A DNA stretch of 64,000 nucleotides from JAGIBJ01 sp032119795 (GCA_032119795.1 JAUMFO010000009.1:77967-141966); one strand, 5' to 3'. Counted from the first letter of the stretch, positions 49,780-58,550 are shown. The notes: generated by a model not told the origin, from the letters alone. Made by a program: numbers and translations.

Positions 49780-50426
49780 ACCCTCGAGGGGATGACGACG
49801 GCCGGCAACGGCCGGTTCGCGACTTCGATCGCCTCGTCGAGCGGGACGCCGAGCATCTGCAAGACCACGATGGCGTGGCTGACGTCGGCGCTCGGCCCAG
49901 CGCGATCCTGAAGCACCGCCCGAACGATGCCGAGCAGCGCACCGCCCAGCGCGATCAGGGTCGGGACGAGGTCGGCCACCGTGAAGCGGCCGTCATCGAT
50001 GCCGCGCTGCAGATCTCGCACGACGAACGGGCCGAGTGCGGTCGACACGAGATCGTGGCTGAGCTCGAGCCTCACGAGCAGCCAGCCGACCGTCGGGTCG
50101 GCAGCGGCCTGCTGAATGATCGTGCGGTGAGCGATCGCCATCACCTCAGCGGCATCGGCGAAGTCCACCGTGACGGCGGCGATCGTCTCCCCGAGTTCGG
50201 TGGTCACCGCCTCCACGACGGCCGCCACGATCGCGTCCTTGCTCTCGAAGTAGTTGTAGAACGAGCCGAATCCGACGTCAGCGGCCTCGGTGATCTCGTT
50301 GATCCGCGTGGCATCGGCGCCCTGCTGGGCGAGCAGGTCGCGGGCGGCCGCGAGCAGTTTGCCGCGCGTCTCGGCCTTGCGGCGCTCGCGCCGGCTGAGC
50401 GGCGGTTCGTCGGCAGACGCGGTCAT
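49776..50426 (-). CDS. TetR-family repressor of the aromatic operon
   Basis: 216 residues from ATG 50426. N-terminal helix-turn-helix at about 18-63 ('RGKLLAAARDLLAQQGADAT', 'VGFGSFYNYFESKDAIVAAV'), then an all-helical ligand domain. It is divergent (211 bases) from the six-gene operon at 50638-57949, and the intergenic DNA holds a palindrome right at the putative promoter. The ligand is likely a pathway substrate or CoA-thioester intermediate, which is inference from context. Confidence 0.9.
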   Translation of the reverse strand: MTASADEPPLSRRERRKAETRGKLLAAARDLLAQQGADATRINEITEAADVGFGSFYNYFESKDAIVAAVVEAVTTELGETIAAVTVDFADAAEVMAIAHRTIIQQAAADPTVGWLLVRLELSHDLVSTALGPFVVRDLQRGIDDGRFTVADLVPTLIALGGALLGIVRAVLQDRAGPSADVSHAIVVLQMLGVPLDEAIEVANRPLPAVVIPSRV

Positions 50427-50540
50427 ATGGGCAAGCGTACGCAAGGGCGGGGGAGAGACGTGGGGCGGCTGGCGCGCGGGTGTCCCCAACCGCGCGCCAG
50501 CGACGCCGGCTTCAGGGGAGACGCATCGACGTTGCCCACG

Positions 50541-50563
50541 CTACGACGATCGATCAGTCGTAG
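50541..50563. promoter_or_regulatory. Palindromic operator, probably for the TetR repressor
   Basis: CTACGAC (50541-50547) and GTCGTAG (50557-50563) form a perfect 7-base inverted repeat with a 9-base centre GATCGATCA. The spacing and length are typical of TetR-family operators. It touches the putative -35 element of the operon. Confidence 0.6.
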
Positions 50564-50594
50564 TTGACGAAGTTATCAGTTTATCGCTACGGTC
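50564..50594 (+). promoter_or_regulatory. Candidate promoter of the aromatic operon
   Basis: TTGACG at 50564-50569 matches a -35 hexamer immediately after the palindrome; TACGGT at 50589-50594 is a weak -10 candidate with a 19-base spacer in an AT-rich pocket. It would place the transcription start about 35 bases before the first gene. The assignment of the -10 is uncertain. Confidence 0.4.
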
Positions 50595-50637
50595 TTCAAA
50601 TCTGCTCGTACCGATCGACCTCGGAGCCTCTCGTCCC

Positions 50638-51573
50638 ATGAAGTTGCGCATGACCCCCGGCGGTCTCATCGCCGAACACACCGACGGCACCTGGCGCCTG
50701 GTGCCTGGCCAGCCCGACCTCCTGGAGTTCCTGGCCGCCAGTCCCGATGAGCGCGCGAAGGTGCAGGGGGCGCTTGGAGATGCCGAGGTGGCCGATCCCG
50801 CAGACGCCATTCTGCCGTTCCGCCCACGATCGCTCCGCGCATTCATGTTGTGGGAAGACCACGTCGTGAACTCCGGCCGCATGCTCGTCAAGCGGTTCTT
50901 CCCGGCACCGATGGCCAAGGCCGTCGCCGGCTTTGAGCGCGTCACCGGCAAGACCTTTCCGAAGCTGAAGCCCAACGCCAGGTTCCGCGAGGCCCCGACG
51001 TTCTACGTGGCCAACCACACCGCTGTGCTGGCTGACGGCGAGGACATGTGGCTGCCGAGCCACACGAAGTGGCTGGACTTCGAGCTGGAGCTGGCCTGCG
51101 TGCTGGCCAAGCCGCTCGTCGACGCGACCCCTGAGGAGGCGCTCGACGCCGTCGGCGGGTGGTTCATCCTCAACGACTGGAGCGCACGGGACGTCCAGGC
51201 CGACGACTACCGCCACAACATCTTCGGCCCCGTCGTCAAAGCCAAGACCTTCGCCAACTCGATCGGCTACGACGTGATCACCGCCGACGCGATGCCGGAC
51301 TGGACCAAGGCGACGGGACGCGTCCGCGTCGACGGCGAGCTCTGGTGCGAGGGCACCACGGCGAACCCGCAGCACACGCTCGGGGCCATGTTGGCCTACG
51401 CCTCAGCGGGGGAGCGGCTCGACGCTGGCGACGTGATCTCCACCGGCACGATGCCCGGCTGTTGCGGCCTGGAGCTCGACCGTTGGATCAAACCGGGCAA
51501 CGAGATCGAGCTCGAGATCGACGGCATCGGCACGCTCACGAATCGCCTCAGCACCACCGCCGTCCCGGTCTGA
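50638..51573 (+). CDS. Fumarylacetoacetate hydrolase-family protein
   Basis: 311 residues from ATG 50638, with GGAG 11 bases upstream. The FAH fold is visible as 'LPSHTKWLDFELELACVLAK' (metal ligand Glu pair), 'GWFILNDWSARDVQADDY' (ligand Asp) and 'DAGDVISTGTMPGCCGLELD' near the end. Family members hydrolyse C-C bonds, decarboxylate or hydrate ring-cleavage products of aromatic meta pathways with Mg2+ or Mn2+. It is the first gene of the operon; the monooxygenase gene follows after 4 bases. In this setting it would process the ring-opened product of the extradiol enzyme at 53947. Confidence 0.9.
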   Translation: MKLRMTPGGLIAEHTDGTWRLVPGQPDLLEFLAASPDERAKVQGALGDAEVADPADAILPFRPRSLRAFMLWEDHVVNSGRMLVKRFFPAPMAKAVAGFERVTGKTFPKLKPNARFREAPTFYVANHTAVLADGEDMWLPSHTKWLDFELELACVLAKPLVDATPEEALDAVGGWFILNDWSARDVQADDYRHNIFGPVVKAKTFANSIGYDVITADAMPDWTKATGRVRVDGELWCEGTTANPQHTLGAMLAYASAGERLDAGDVISTGTMPGCCGLELDRWIKPGNEIELEIDGIGTLTNRLSTTAVPV

Positions 51574-51577
51574 ACCT

Positions 51578-53071
51578 GTGGCCGATTACGACGTGATGGT
51601 CTGCGGCCTTGGGCCCGTCGGGCAGCTGCTCTCGCTGCTCCTGGGCGACCTGGGCCTGCGGACCTTGGCCATCGACCGCTCCGAGGACGTGTACGAGCTC
51701 CCGCGTGCCGCGGTCATCGACGATGAGGTGCTGCGGATCTTCCAGTCCGTCGGCCTCGACGCCGCCGTCCTCGCCGACGCCCAAGTGCAGGCGAAGGCGA
51801 GCATCGTGACGGCAGCCGGGCGTGCGGTTGAGGTCCTTTCGGCGCGAACCGGCCCGCTCGGGCACCCGCCGCTGGTCTCGATCCACCAGCCGAGCATGGA
51901 GCGCACGATGCTGGCGGCGCTCGAGCAGCGCACCAGCGTCGACGTGCGCCGAGGCGTGGAGCTCGACGCGATCGACCGACGCGCAGATCGCGTCGACGCC
52001 GTGCTGCGTCCAACCGGTGGCGGTCGGTCGTCGATCGTGTCGGCGCGCTACCTCGTCGGCTGCGACGGCGCCGGGAGCGCTGTGCGCTCGCGCCTGCGCA
52101 TTCCCTTCGAGGGGCGAACGGCGCCGCAGCGGTGGGTCGTCGTCGACGCCGAGGTCGACCGGCCGCTCAGCCGCGTGCCGCACCCGCACTTCATCGGCGA
52201 TGCACGTCGACCCGCCGTCACGTTGCCGATGTCGCCGGGACGCCACCGTTGGGAGTGGATGGTCCACCCGGGAGAAGACCCGGGTCCGCTGCTCGATCCG
52301 GCAGCCGTGAAAGCGGGAATTGAGCCCTGGCTCAGCGGCGAGACTGCAGACGTCGAGCGTGCGGTCGTTTACACCTTCCACACGCGGATGGCGCGGCAGT
52401 GGCGCAAAGGCCGTGTGTTCCTGGCCGGCGACGCCGCCCACCTGATGCCGCCCTTTGCAGGGCAGGGGTTCTCCGGTGGGGCGCGCGACGTCGCGAACCT
52501 GGCCTGGAAGCTCGGCGCCGTCATGCAGGGGGCGCCCGAGCGTCTGCTCGACAGCTACGAGACCGAGCGACGCCCGCACCTGGCCGCCATGCAGCGCACG
52601 GCGAACCTGATGGGCGCACTCGTCCAGGCGACGAATCCCGCGACGATCCGCGCACGCGACGTGGTCCTGCACGGGATGGACGGAACCCGCGTGCAGAGCT
52701 GGGTCACGACGCACGTCAAACCGCTGCCGAGCTACGGCGACGGCGTGTTCGCGGAGCGTCCCTCGCGCTTGCCCTGGCGCCGGGCGGCCGGGGCGCTATT
52801 CCCGCAAACCGATCGCCTGGATGACGAGTTCGGCTACGACTGGGCGGCCGTGACGTTTGACTCCTCGGTGTCCGAGACGCTGCAGGCACACGGGCTCCAC
52901 GTCGTCGACCCCGGAGCCGATGCGGCGTGGCTGCATCAGCGGGGCGCCACCTGGGCGCTGCTCCGGCCCGATCGCTTCGTGTTCGCCTGCGGCGGCGCGC
53001 AGGATCTCGCGCCGGCGCTGGCCGCCTGGCGACCGCTGACGGTCGGTCACCGGCTGAAGGTGGTCGCATGA
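51578..53071 (+). CDS. FAD-dependent aromatic hydroxylase (MhpA/PHBH-like)
   Basis: 497 residues from GTG 51578. Group A flavin monooxygenase: 'VMVCGLGPVGQLLSLLLGDL' (ADP part of FAD), 'LVGCDGAGSAVRSRLRIPFE' (DG motif) and 'VFLAGDAAHLMPPFAGQGFS' (GD motif). The overall sequence is like 3-(3-hydroxyphenyl)propionate hydroxylase MhpA and similar enzymes that add a second hydroxyl ortho to a phenol, giving a catechol for extradiol cleavage. It uses NAD(P)H and oxygen and is cytosolic. Its stop overlaps the next ATG (ATGA). Confidence 0.9.
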   Translation: MADYDVMVCGLGPVGQLLSLLLGDLGLRTLAIDRSEDVYELPRAAVIDDEVLRIFQSVGLDAAVLADAQVQAKASIVTAAGRAVEVLSARTGPLGHPPLVSIHQPSMERTMLAALEQRTSVDVRRGVELDAIDRRADRVDAVLRPTGGGRSSIVSARYLVGCDGAGSAVRSRLRIPFEGRTAPQRWVVVDAEVDRPLSRVPHPHFIGDARRPAVTLPMSPGRHRWEWMVHPGEDPGPLLDPAAVKAGIEPWLSGETADVERAVVYTFHTRMARQWRKGRVFLAGDAAHLMPPFAGQGFSGGARDVANLAWKLGAVMQGAPERLLDSYETERRPHLAAMQRTANLMGALVQATNPATIRARDVVLHGMDGTRVQSWVTTHVKPLPSYGDGVFAERPSRLPWRRAAGALFPQTDRLDDEFGYDWAAVTFDSSVSETLQAHGLHVVDPGADAAWLHQRGATWALLRPDRFVFACGGAQDLAPALAAWRPLTVGHRLKVVA

Positions 53072-53943
53072 TTGCCGTCCTAGGAGCGGGCGGCCAGCTC
53101 GGCCGTCTGGTCGCCGCCGGCCTCGCCGACCGCGGCGCCGACGCGTACGCGCTCGTGCGACGCACCTTCAACGACCTCCCGCTGCCGTCTCGCCATGCCG
53201 ACCTGGCCGACCCAGCCTCGCTCGACGCGGCGCTGAGCGGGATGGATCGGTTGTTTCTCGTGACGCCCCACGGGCCCGATCAGGACCTGCTGGAGGAAGC
53301 CGCAATCGCTGCCGCCTACCGGGCGGGCGTCCAGCGGATCGTGAAGATCTCCGGGAGCGCGCCGTCGCTGGGGCCCAACGGCCCCACGACCACCGCCGTC
53401 TCGCACTGGCGCAGCGAGCAGCTGATCGAGGCGACGGGGTTCGGCTTCACGTTCCTGCGGCCGTCGTTCTTCGCGCAGAACCTGCTGGAGCGCTTCGCTC
53501 CTCAGGTGAGAAAGCTCGGTGTCCTGCCCTCGCCGCTGGGGAGCGCGCCAATCGCGATGGTCGACGCTCGCGACGTGGCGGCCTGCGCCGTCGCAGCGCT
53601 TGTGGATCCCAGCCCGACCGACGCGGCCTGGCAGCTCACCGGCCCGGCCGGAATCTCCCTCCCTGAGATCGCCGGCCACCTTGGCGTGCGTCACCTCGGG
53701 GTGCCGGCTCAGCTGGCCTCCAGCGCGCTGCGCCGCGAGGGCGCCAGCGCCTTCGACGTCGCGCACGCGGCGCGGATGGCGCAGTACTTCGCCTCAGGGG
53801 CCGACGGAGCCCCGACCGATCACGTCCTCCGGCTGACGCGGCAAGCGCCTCGGCCGGTCACGGCCCTGCTGCGCGAGCACGCGGCCGACTTCACCCCTGC
53901 GACGCCGCTGGCTCGCATCCTCTCTCGCACCACCGGAGGCTGA
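53068..53943 (+). CDS. NmrA-like NAD(P)-binding protein
   Basis: 291 residues from ATG 53068. Atypical SDR of the NmrA/HSCARG type: glycine motif 'IAVLGAGGQLGRLVAAGLAD', 'LADPASLDAALSGMDRLFLV' and 'GFGFTFLRPSFFAQNLLERF'. Members may be redox sensors binding NADP without catalysis or reductases of quinones and isoflavones; the active-site Tyr/Lys pair is not obvious here. Within the operon it could reduce an ortho-quinone by-product or sense cofactor status. It overlaps the hydroxylase gene by 4 bases and ends 3 bases before the dioxygenase gene. Confidence 0.82.
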   Translation: MIAVLGAGGQLGRLVAAGLADRGADAYALVRRTFNDLPLPSRHADLADPASLDAALSGMDRLFLVTPHGPDQDLLEEAAIAAAYRAGVQRIVKISGSAPSLGPNGPTTTAVSHWRSEQLIEATGFGFTFLRPSFFAQNLLERFAPQVRKLGVLPSPLGSAPIAMVDARDVAACAVAALVDPSPTDAAWQLTGPAGISLPEIAGHLGVRHLGVPAQLASSALRREGASAFDVAHAARMAQYFASGADGAPTDHVLRLTRQAPRPVTALLREHAADFTPATPLARILSRTTGG

Positions 53944-53946
53944 CCC

Positions 53947-54870
53947 ATGGTCAATCGCATCGGGCACATCGCCCTCAACGTCGCCGACCTCGACGCCGCC
54001 GTCGACTTCCAGCAGGAGGTGATCGGCATGGTCGAAACCCATCGCGCAGCGGGCGTCAGCTACCTGACGTGCAACGAGCGCCACCACGAGCTCATCCTCG
54101 TCGAGGATCCGTCGAATCGAGGCTACGACCACCTCGGTCTGCAGGTGGCCGATGGCGCGGCCCTCGAGCAGGCGCTCAAGGTGCTGCCCGCCTGCGGCGG
54201 CACGCTGCTCGGCGGGATCTACGACGGCGAGCCTGGGATTGATCGGGCGCTGAAGGTGCGGTCGCCCGGCGGCCACGTCTACAAGCTGTTCTGTGGGATG
54301 GAGGAGGGGATCGACCTGCCGGCTGGTGACCGCCCAACCCACTTCGAGCACCTCTCGACGAAGGTGCTCAATGTGCGCGCCGAGGAGCGTTTCCTCAAGG
54401 ACGGCTTCGGGTTCAAGTTCTCCGATCGCATGGGCTTCCTGGCGTCGTGGTGGCACTGCAACGAGGACCACCACGGCATCGCGCTCACGCTGTCGCCGCG
54501 GGCAGAACTCTCTCACTACGCCTACGCGTGGCCCGACTTTGGAGCGCTCGGACGCGCCGCCGATCGGCTCAAGGCTGCCCGTGATCGCAAGTGCATCTGG
54601 GGCCCGAGCCGCCACGGGCCCGGCAACAACCACTTCCTCTACTTCCACGATGAGGACGGCGCCATGATCGAGTGTTGCTCAGAACTCGCCCAGATGCAGG
54701 CCGACAGCTACGTCGCCCGGACGTGGTCGATGCACCCGCGCACGATCAACCAGTGGGGAGGCCCGCCGCCGCTGAGGTTCCTGCTCACCGGCTACCCGAT
54801 CGCTGAGCAGACGCCAGGCCGCCCCGCTTGGGCGATGGACTCGGCCCGCCAGGCCACGGCGGCGGCATGA
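53947..54870 (+). CDS. Extradiol (catechol 2,3-) ring-cleavage dioxygenase
   Basis: 307 residues. Two VOC modules; the C-terminal one (about 135-260) holds the iron site: His in 'PTHFEHLSTKV', His in 'CNEDHHGIALTL', and Glu in 'FLYFHDEDGAMIECCSELAQ'. 'SHYAYAWPDFG' and 'GPSRHGPGNNHFLYF' are the further conserved residues of type I extradiol enzymes. It inserts both atoms of oxygen next to a catechol and opens the ring. A C-terminal 45-residue tail ('MHPRTINQWGGPPPLRFLLT') is usual for the larger members. The stop overlaps the next ATG. Confidence 0.88.
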   Translation: MVNRIGHIALNVADLDAAVDFQQEVIGMVETHRAAGVSYLTCNERHHELILVEDPSNRGYDHLGLQVADGAALEQALKVLPACGGTLLGGIYDGEPGIDRALKVRSPGGHVYKLFCGMEEGIDLPAGDRPTHFEHLSTKVLNVRAEERFLKDGFGFKFSDRMGFLASWWHCNEDHHGIALTLSPRAELSHYAYAWPDFGALGRAADRLKAARDRKCIWGPSRHGPGNNHFLYFHDEDGAMIECCSELAQMQADSYVARTWSMHPRTINQWGGPPPLRFLLTGYPIAEQTPGRPAWAMDSARQATAAA

Positions 54871-56750
54871 CGATGACGCACACCGACGAACTCCTGTGGC
54901 CTGCCTTCGAAGGGCCGGCCGATCTGGCCGGCGTCGAGCAGGTGCCGCTGGCCGAGCGCGGCGTGCCAACGAGCTCGTATGCCGCGCTTGAGCGGGCTGC
55001 CAGTCTCTGGCCAGATGAGCCCGCGCTGAGCGTGCTGCCGGACGCCTCCCGTTGGGAGGAGCCGGTCACGCGGACGTTCGCCCAGCTGGCGGCCGACGTG
55101 CGCCGCGCCGCGTATGTGCTGCACGCCGCTGGCGCGCGGCGCGGCGACGCCGTGGCATTGCTGTCGGTGAACTGCGACGAGCTCATCACCGCGCTGCTGG
55201 CCGCGCAGGCCGTCGGCGTCGCCGCACCGATCAACTCCGGGCTGTCGGCGCGCCATGCGACCGATCTCGTCCGGTTGGCGGGCGCGCGCATCATCGTCGC
55301 CGCCGGCCCTGAGCTCGACGCGCAGGCCTGGGAAGCGGCTCGGGAGATCGCCGCAGCCGTTGGCGCCTCCACGCTCCTGGCGCTGCGGCCGACCGGGGCG
55401 GCTGGAGAGGCTGCAGCGCTCGCGCCGGTCGACGGCGTTGACGTCGCCTACTTCCAGGACCGCGTCGCCGCTGCTCCTGCGGACGGGCTGCGCGTCGATC
55501 CGCCCGGCTGGGACGACATCGCCAGCTTCCTGCACACCGGTGGCACGACCGGCGCACCCAAACTTGCCGCCCGCACGCACGGCAACGAGATGGCCAACGC
55601 CTGGCAGGTGGCCTCTACCTCGTCGCTGGACCCGGGCGAATCGGTCTTTGCGGCGCTGCCGCTCTTTCACTCCAATGCCCTGATCCTGACGCTCCTCGGC
55701 CCGATGCTGCGCGGGCAGTTCGTCTTGTGGGCCGGGCCACTGGGCTACCGCGATCTGCCGCTCTACGGCGTGTTCTGGAAGCTCGTTGAGCGCTACAAGG
55801 TCGCGGCGATGTCGGCCGTCCCAACGGTCTACGCCGTCCTCTCTCAGGTACCGGTCGACGCCGACATCGCGGTCCTGCGGTACCCCATCGTCGGCGCAGC
55901 ACCGTTGCCACCGTCGGTCGCCGAGGGCTTCCGGGCGCACACCGGCGCCGAGCTCTTCGAGGGCTACGGGCTGACGGAGGGCACGTGCGCGAGTTCGCGC
56001 AACTGGCCTGGCGGCGCGCGGCCGGGGACGGTCGGCCAGCGGCTGCCCTACCAGGAAGCTGCGGCGATCCGAGAGGACCCCAAGACGGGGGAGTGGACGC
56101 CGCTGGCGCCCGGCGAGCACGGCACGATCGTGGTGCGCGGGCCGAACGTCTTCGCGGGGTATCTGCGGAGCGGCCCGGACGGCCCCATTCCCGATGCCGG
56201 AGACAAAGTCCGCGACGGCTGGCTCGACACGGGCGACCTGGGCTCGGTAGACGCCGACGGGTTCATCACCCTCTCCGGCCGCGCAAAGGACCTCATCATC
56301 CGCGGCGGCCACAACATCGATCCGGCCGTGATCGAAGACGCGCTGCTCGAGCACCCAGCGGTCGTCGCGGCCGGGGCGGTCGGCCAGCCTGACGCCCATG
56401 CCGGCGAGGTGCCGGTCGCGTTCGTCGTCCTGGCTCCCGGCTCGGGCGTCACCGGCGAGCAGCTGCAGGAGTGGGTCGCCCTGCGCGTTCCCGAGCGGGC
56501 CGCTCTCCCGAAGCGCGTCGACGTGATCGACGAGATTCCGCTGACGGACGTCGGGAAGCCCTTCAAGCCGGAGCTGCGTCGGCGGGCGACCGAGCGAGCC
56601 GCCCAAGAGGCCCTCGGTGGGCTAGGGAGGGTGCACGCTCGGCTCGACGACGGCCGCGTGGTGGTGGTCGTCGGCGACGCCGCCGAGGCCGACGCCCGGG
56701 CGGCGCTCGCGCCCTACGGCGTGGCGTGGGAACTGGAGGCCTCGGCGTGA
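54867..56750 (+). CDS. AMP-forming acyl-CoA synthetase
   Basis: 627 residues from ATG 54867. ANL superfamily: 'FLHTGGTTGAPKLAARTHGN' (ATP loop), 'LFEGYGLTEGTCASSRNWPG' (A5), 'LDTGDLGSVDADGFITLSGR' (A7), 'GRAKDLIIRGGHNIDPAVIE' (A8) and the catalytic Lys in 'LTDVGKPFKPELRRRA'. An extra C-terminal domain of about 50 residues ('GRVHARLDDGRVVVVVGDAA') follows. It activates a carboxylic acid, presumably the aromatic acid or the side chain of a ring-cleavage product, to a CoA thioester. It overlaps both neighbours by 4 bases. Confidence 0.92.
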   Translation: MTMTHTDELLWPAFEGPADLAGVEQVPLAERGVPTSSYAALERAASLWPDEPALSVLPDASRWEEPVTRTFAQLAADVRRAAYVLHAAGARRGDAVALLSVNCDELITALLAAQAVGVAAPINSGLSARHATDLVRLAGARIIVAAGPELDAQAWEAAREIAAAVGASTLLALRPTGAAGEAAALAPVDGVDVAYFQDRVAAAPADGLRVDPPGWDDIASFLHTGGTTGAPKLAARTHGNEMANAWQVASTSSLDPGESVFAALPLFHSNALILTLLGPMLRGQFVLWAGPLGYRDLPLYGVFWKLVERYKVAAMSAVPTVYAVLSQVPVDADIAVLRYPIVGAAPLPPSVAEGFRAHTGAELFEGYGLTEGTCASSRNWPGGARPGTVGQRLPYQEAAAIREDPKTGEWTPLAPGEHGTIVVRGPNVFAGYLRSGPDGPIPDAGDKVRDGWLDTGDLGSVDADGFITLSGRAKDLIIRGGHNIDPAVIEDALLEHPAVVAAGAVGQPDAHAGEVPVAFVVLAPGSGVTGEQLQEWVALRVPERAALPKRVDVIDEIPLTDVGKPFKPELRRRATERAAQEALGGLGRVHARLDDGRVVVVVGDAAEADARAALAPYGVAWELEASA

Positions 56751-57949
56751 GGCTCGTGGCGTCCGCTCCGTCGCGGCTGCGCGACGCCGCGGTCGTCGAC
56801 ATCGACCTCTACGCCCCGGAGGTGCTCAAGGACTCCCGCGCCGTGTTCGCTGAGATCCGCGACGCTGGGCCGGTCGTCTTGCTCCCTCGGCACCGGATGT
56901 GGGCGATGGGGCGCTTCGACGACGTCCGGGCGGCGCTGCGCGACGACACCACCTTCACCAGCGGCGAGGGCGTCGCAGCCAATGCGCTGACCAATTGGGC
57001 GGCGCGCAACACGACGATCTCTAGCGACGGCGACGTGCACCGGCGACGGCGCAAGGTCCTCATGCAGTCGGTGGGGGCGAAGGCGCTCGGTCCGATCGAG
57101 GGGCAGATCGACGTTGAGGCCCAGCGACTCGTCGAGCGCCACCTCGGCGGTGAGCCGTTCGAGGCCGTGGCCGACTTTGCCGCCGGCCTGCCGATTCGTG
57201 TCGTGGCCGATCTGGTTGGGGTGCGGGTCGATGCCGATCAGATGCTCACCTGGGCGGCGAGCACGTTCGACGTTCTTGGCCCGACGAATCGCCGTGCGCT
57301 CGCCACCATGCGCCACGGGATCGGGCTGCTCGCCTACACCCACCGACTCTCGCGCGACCGGGTGGTGCCGGGGAGTTGGGCGTCCAGCGTCTTCGACGCC
57401 GCCGACCGTGGCGACATCAGCCAGGCCGAGGCGCGGGCGATGGTGATCGACTTCGTGGCGCCGAGCCTCGACACGACGATCCTTGCGACCGCTTCGATGC
57501 TTTGGCTCCTCGCCAACAACCCGGAGGCCTGGCAGCAGATCAGAGCAGATGAGCAGCTGATCGGCCCCGCCGTGGTGGAGGCGGTGCGTTTGGCGTCGCC
57601 GATCCGCGCCTTCACGCGGACGGTCTCCAGCGACACCGAGGTCGGTGGCGTGACGCTGCGGGCCGGTGACCGAGTGGCGTTGCTGTTTGGCGCGGCCAAC
57701 CTCGACGAGCGCCAGTTCCCGGACCCGGAAGCGTTCGACATCCACCGGCCTGCGCCAGCGCACCTTGGCTGGGGCAACGGCCCGCACACGTGCGTCGGGA
57801 TCCACCTGGCGAAGCTCGAGATGCGTGCGCTGCTGCGGGCGATGGTGCCACGCGTGGAGGCCATTCACGCCGGAGAGCCCGAGCGACTGCTGAACAACAC
57901 ACTGCAGGGCATCACCAAGCTGCCGGCGCGCTTCGAGCGCGCTGACTGA
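56747..57949 (+). CDS. Cytochrome P450
   Basis: 400 residues from GTG 56747 (GTGA overlap with the ligase stop). The K-helix ExxR is in 'AVVEAVRLASPIRAFTR', the heme-Cys loop is 'HLGWGNGPHTCVGIHLAKLE' and the I-helix reads 'IDFVAPSLDTTILATASMLW'. So the usual Phe of FxxGxxxCxG is Leu and the AGxxT pattern is APSLDTT. Soluble class I P450 of bacterial size; no ferredoxin or reductase gene is adjacent, so electrons must come from elsewhere. In the operon it probably performs the first hydroxylation or O-demethylation of the aromatic substrate. Confidence 0.93.
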   Translation: MRLVASAPSRLRDAAVVDIDLYAPEVLKDSRAVFAEIRDAGPVVLLPRHRMWAMGRFDDVRAALRDDTTFTSGEGVAANALTNWAARNTTISSDGDVHRRRRKVLMQSVGAKALGPIEGQIDVEAQRLVERHLGGEPFEAVADFAAGLPIRVVADLVGVRVDADQMLTWAASTFDVLGPTNRRALATMRHGIGLLAYTHRLSRDRVVPGSWASSVFDAADRGDISQAEARAMVIDFVAPSLDTTILATASMLWLLANNPEAWQQIRADEQLIGPAVVEAVRLASPIRAFTRTVSSDTEVGGVTLRAGDRVALLFGAANLDERQFPDPEAFDIHRPAPAHLGWGNGPHTCVGIHLAKLEMRALLRAMVPRVEAIHAGEPERLLNNTLQGITKLPARFERAD

Positions 57950-57959
57950 AGCGCGCGGC

Positions 57960-58017
57960 GACCGAACCTTCCCGTTTTGGTGTGGCGTTGCGACACCAAA
58001 ACGAGGCAGGTTCGGTC
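57960..58017. terminator. Long hairpin between convergent genes, bidirectional terminator-like
   Basis: A 10-base outer stem (GACCGAACCT at 57960-57969 with AGGTTCGGTC at 58008-58017) encloses an 11-base inner stem (CGTTTTGGTGT at 57973-57983 with ACACCAAAACG at 57993-58003) around a 9-base loop. The inner stem supplies four T's to one side and four A's to the other. It lies right after the P450 stop and 35 bases before the stop of the opposing gene, so it would end both transcripts. Confidence 0.65.
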
Positions 58018-58051
58018 CGCTTGGCCGCGTCGGCGGCCTAGCGGCCTCCGG

Positions 58052-58459
58052 CTAGATGATGCAGGGGTACCGGCCGATTTTGGCGGTCGTGCCGAGCGAG
58101 AGCCAGGGCGTGGAGACCTTCAGGCACTGGTTCTTGGCGAGCTGGGCGTCGATGAGCTTGGAGCCGACGGCGCCAAGCGCGAAGCCGACGCCGATCGCGG
58201 CGATCGTGCCGACGCCGGCCGTGGCCGGAGCGAGCGCGAGGCCGACGGCGCCGGCGACGACCCAGGCGCCGCCCTGGCCGACCTGCCTGGTCTCGAGGCG
58301 GGTGAGGTAGACGACGCCCGTGGTGGCGCCGATGGTGACGCGCTGGAACTTCGGGGCGACCGGAGTCGTCGCGACGGGGGTGGCGGCGAGCGCCGTGCTT
58401 GGCATCGCAAACAGGAAAGCGGTGGCGACCGCAAGTGCGGCGCGTTTCAGGTGGGACAT
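58052..58459 (-). CDS. Small secreted protein with glycine-rich hydrophobic segment
   Basis: 135 residues from ATG 58459, with GAGGGG about 4 bases upstream. Signal peptide at about 1-27 ('AALAVATAFLFAMPSTALAA'), then a Thr/Val-rich beta segment, then a Gly/Ala-rich hydrophobic stretch (about 72-105, 'GAVGLALAPATAGVGTIAAI') resembling a glycine zipper that could insert into a membrane or oligomerise, and two Cys near the C terminus. Function unknown; a small surface or pore-like protein is possible. A palindrome and a hairpin lie upstream, between it and the HxlR gene. Confidence 0.7.
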   Translation of the reverse strand: MSHLKRAALAVATAFLFAMPSTALAATPVATTPVAPKFQRVTIGATTGVVYLTRLETRQVGQGGAWVVAGAVGLALAPATAGVGTIAAIGVGFALGAVGSKLIDAQLAKNQCLKVSTPWLSLGTTAKIGRYPCII

Positions 58460-58550
58460 GTACCCCTCTTCTCTGGAGGCGCGCCAGCCCAGGGACGTGG
58501 GACGTGGTCGCGGAGTACGCGTCCCACGATAGACCAGATCGGCGATGCGG

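Noticed and set aside
50290..50637. N-terminal extension of the FAH-family protein
   Set aside because: It overlaps tetR antisense and covers the operator; ATG 50638 has a Shine-Dalgarno-like GGAG and fits the family length.
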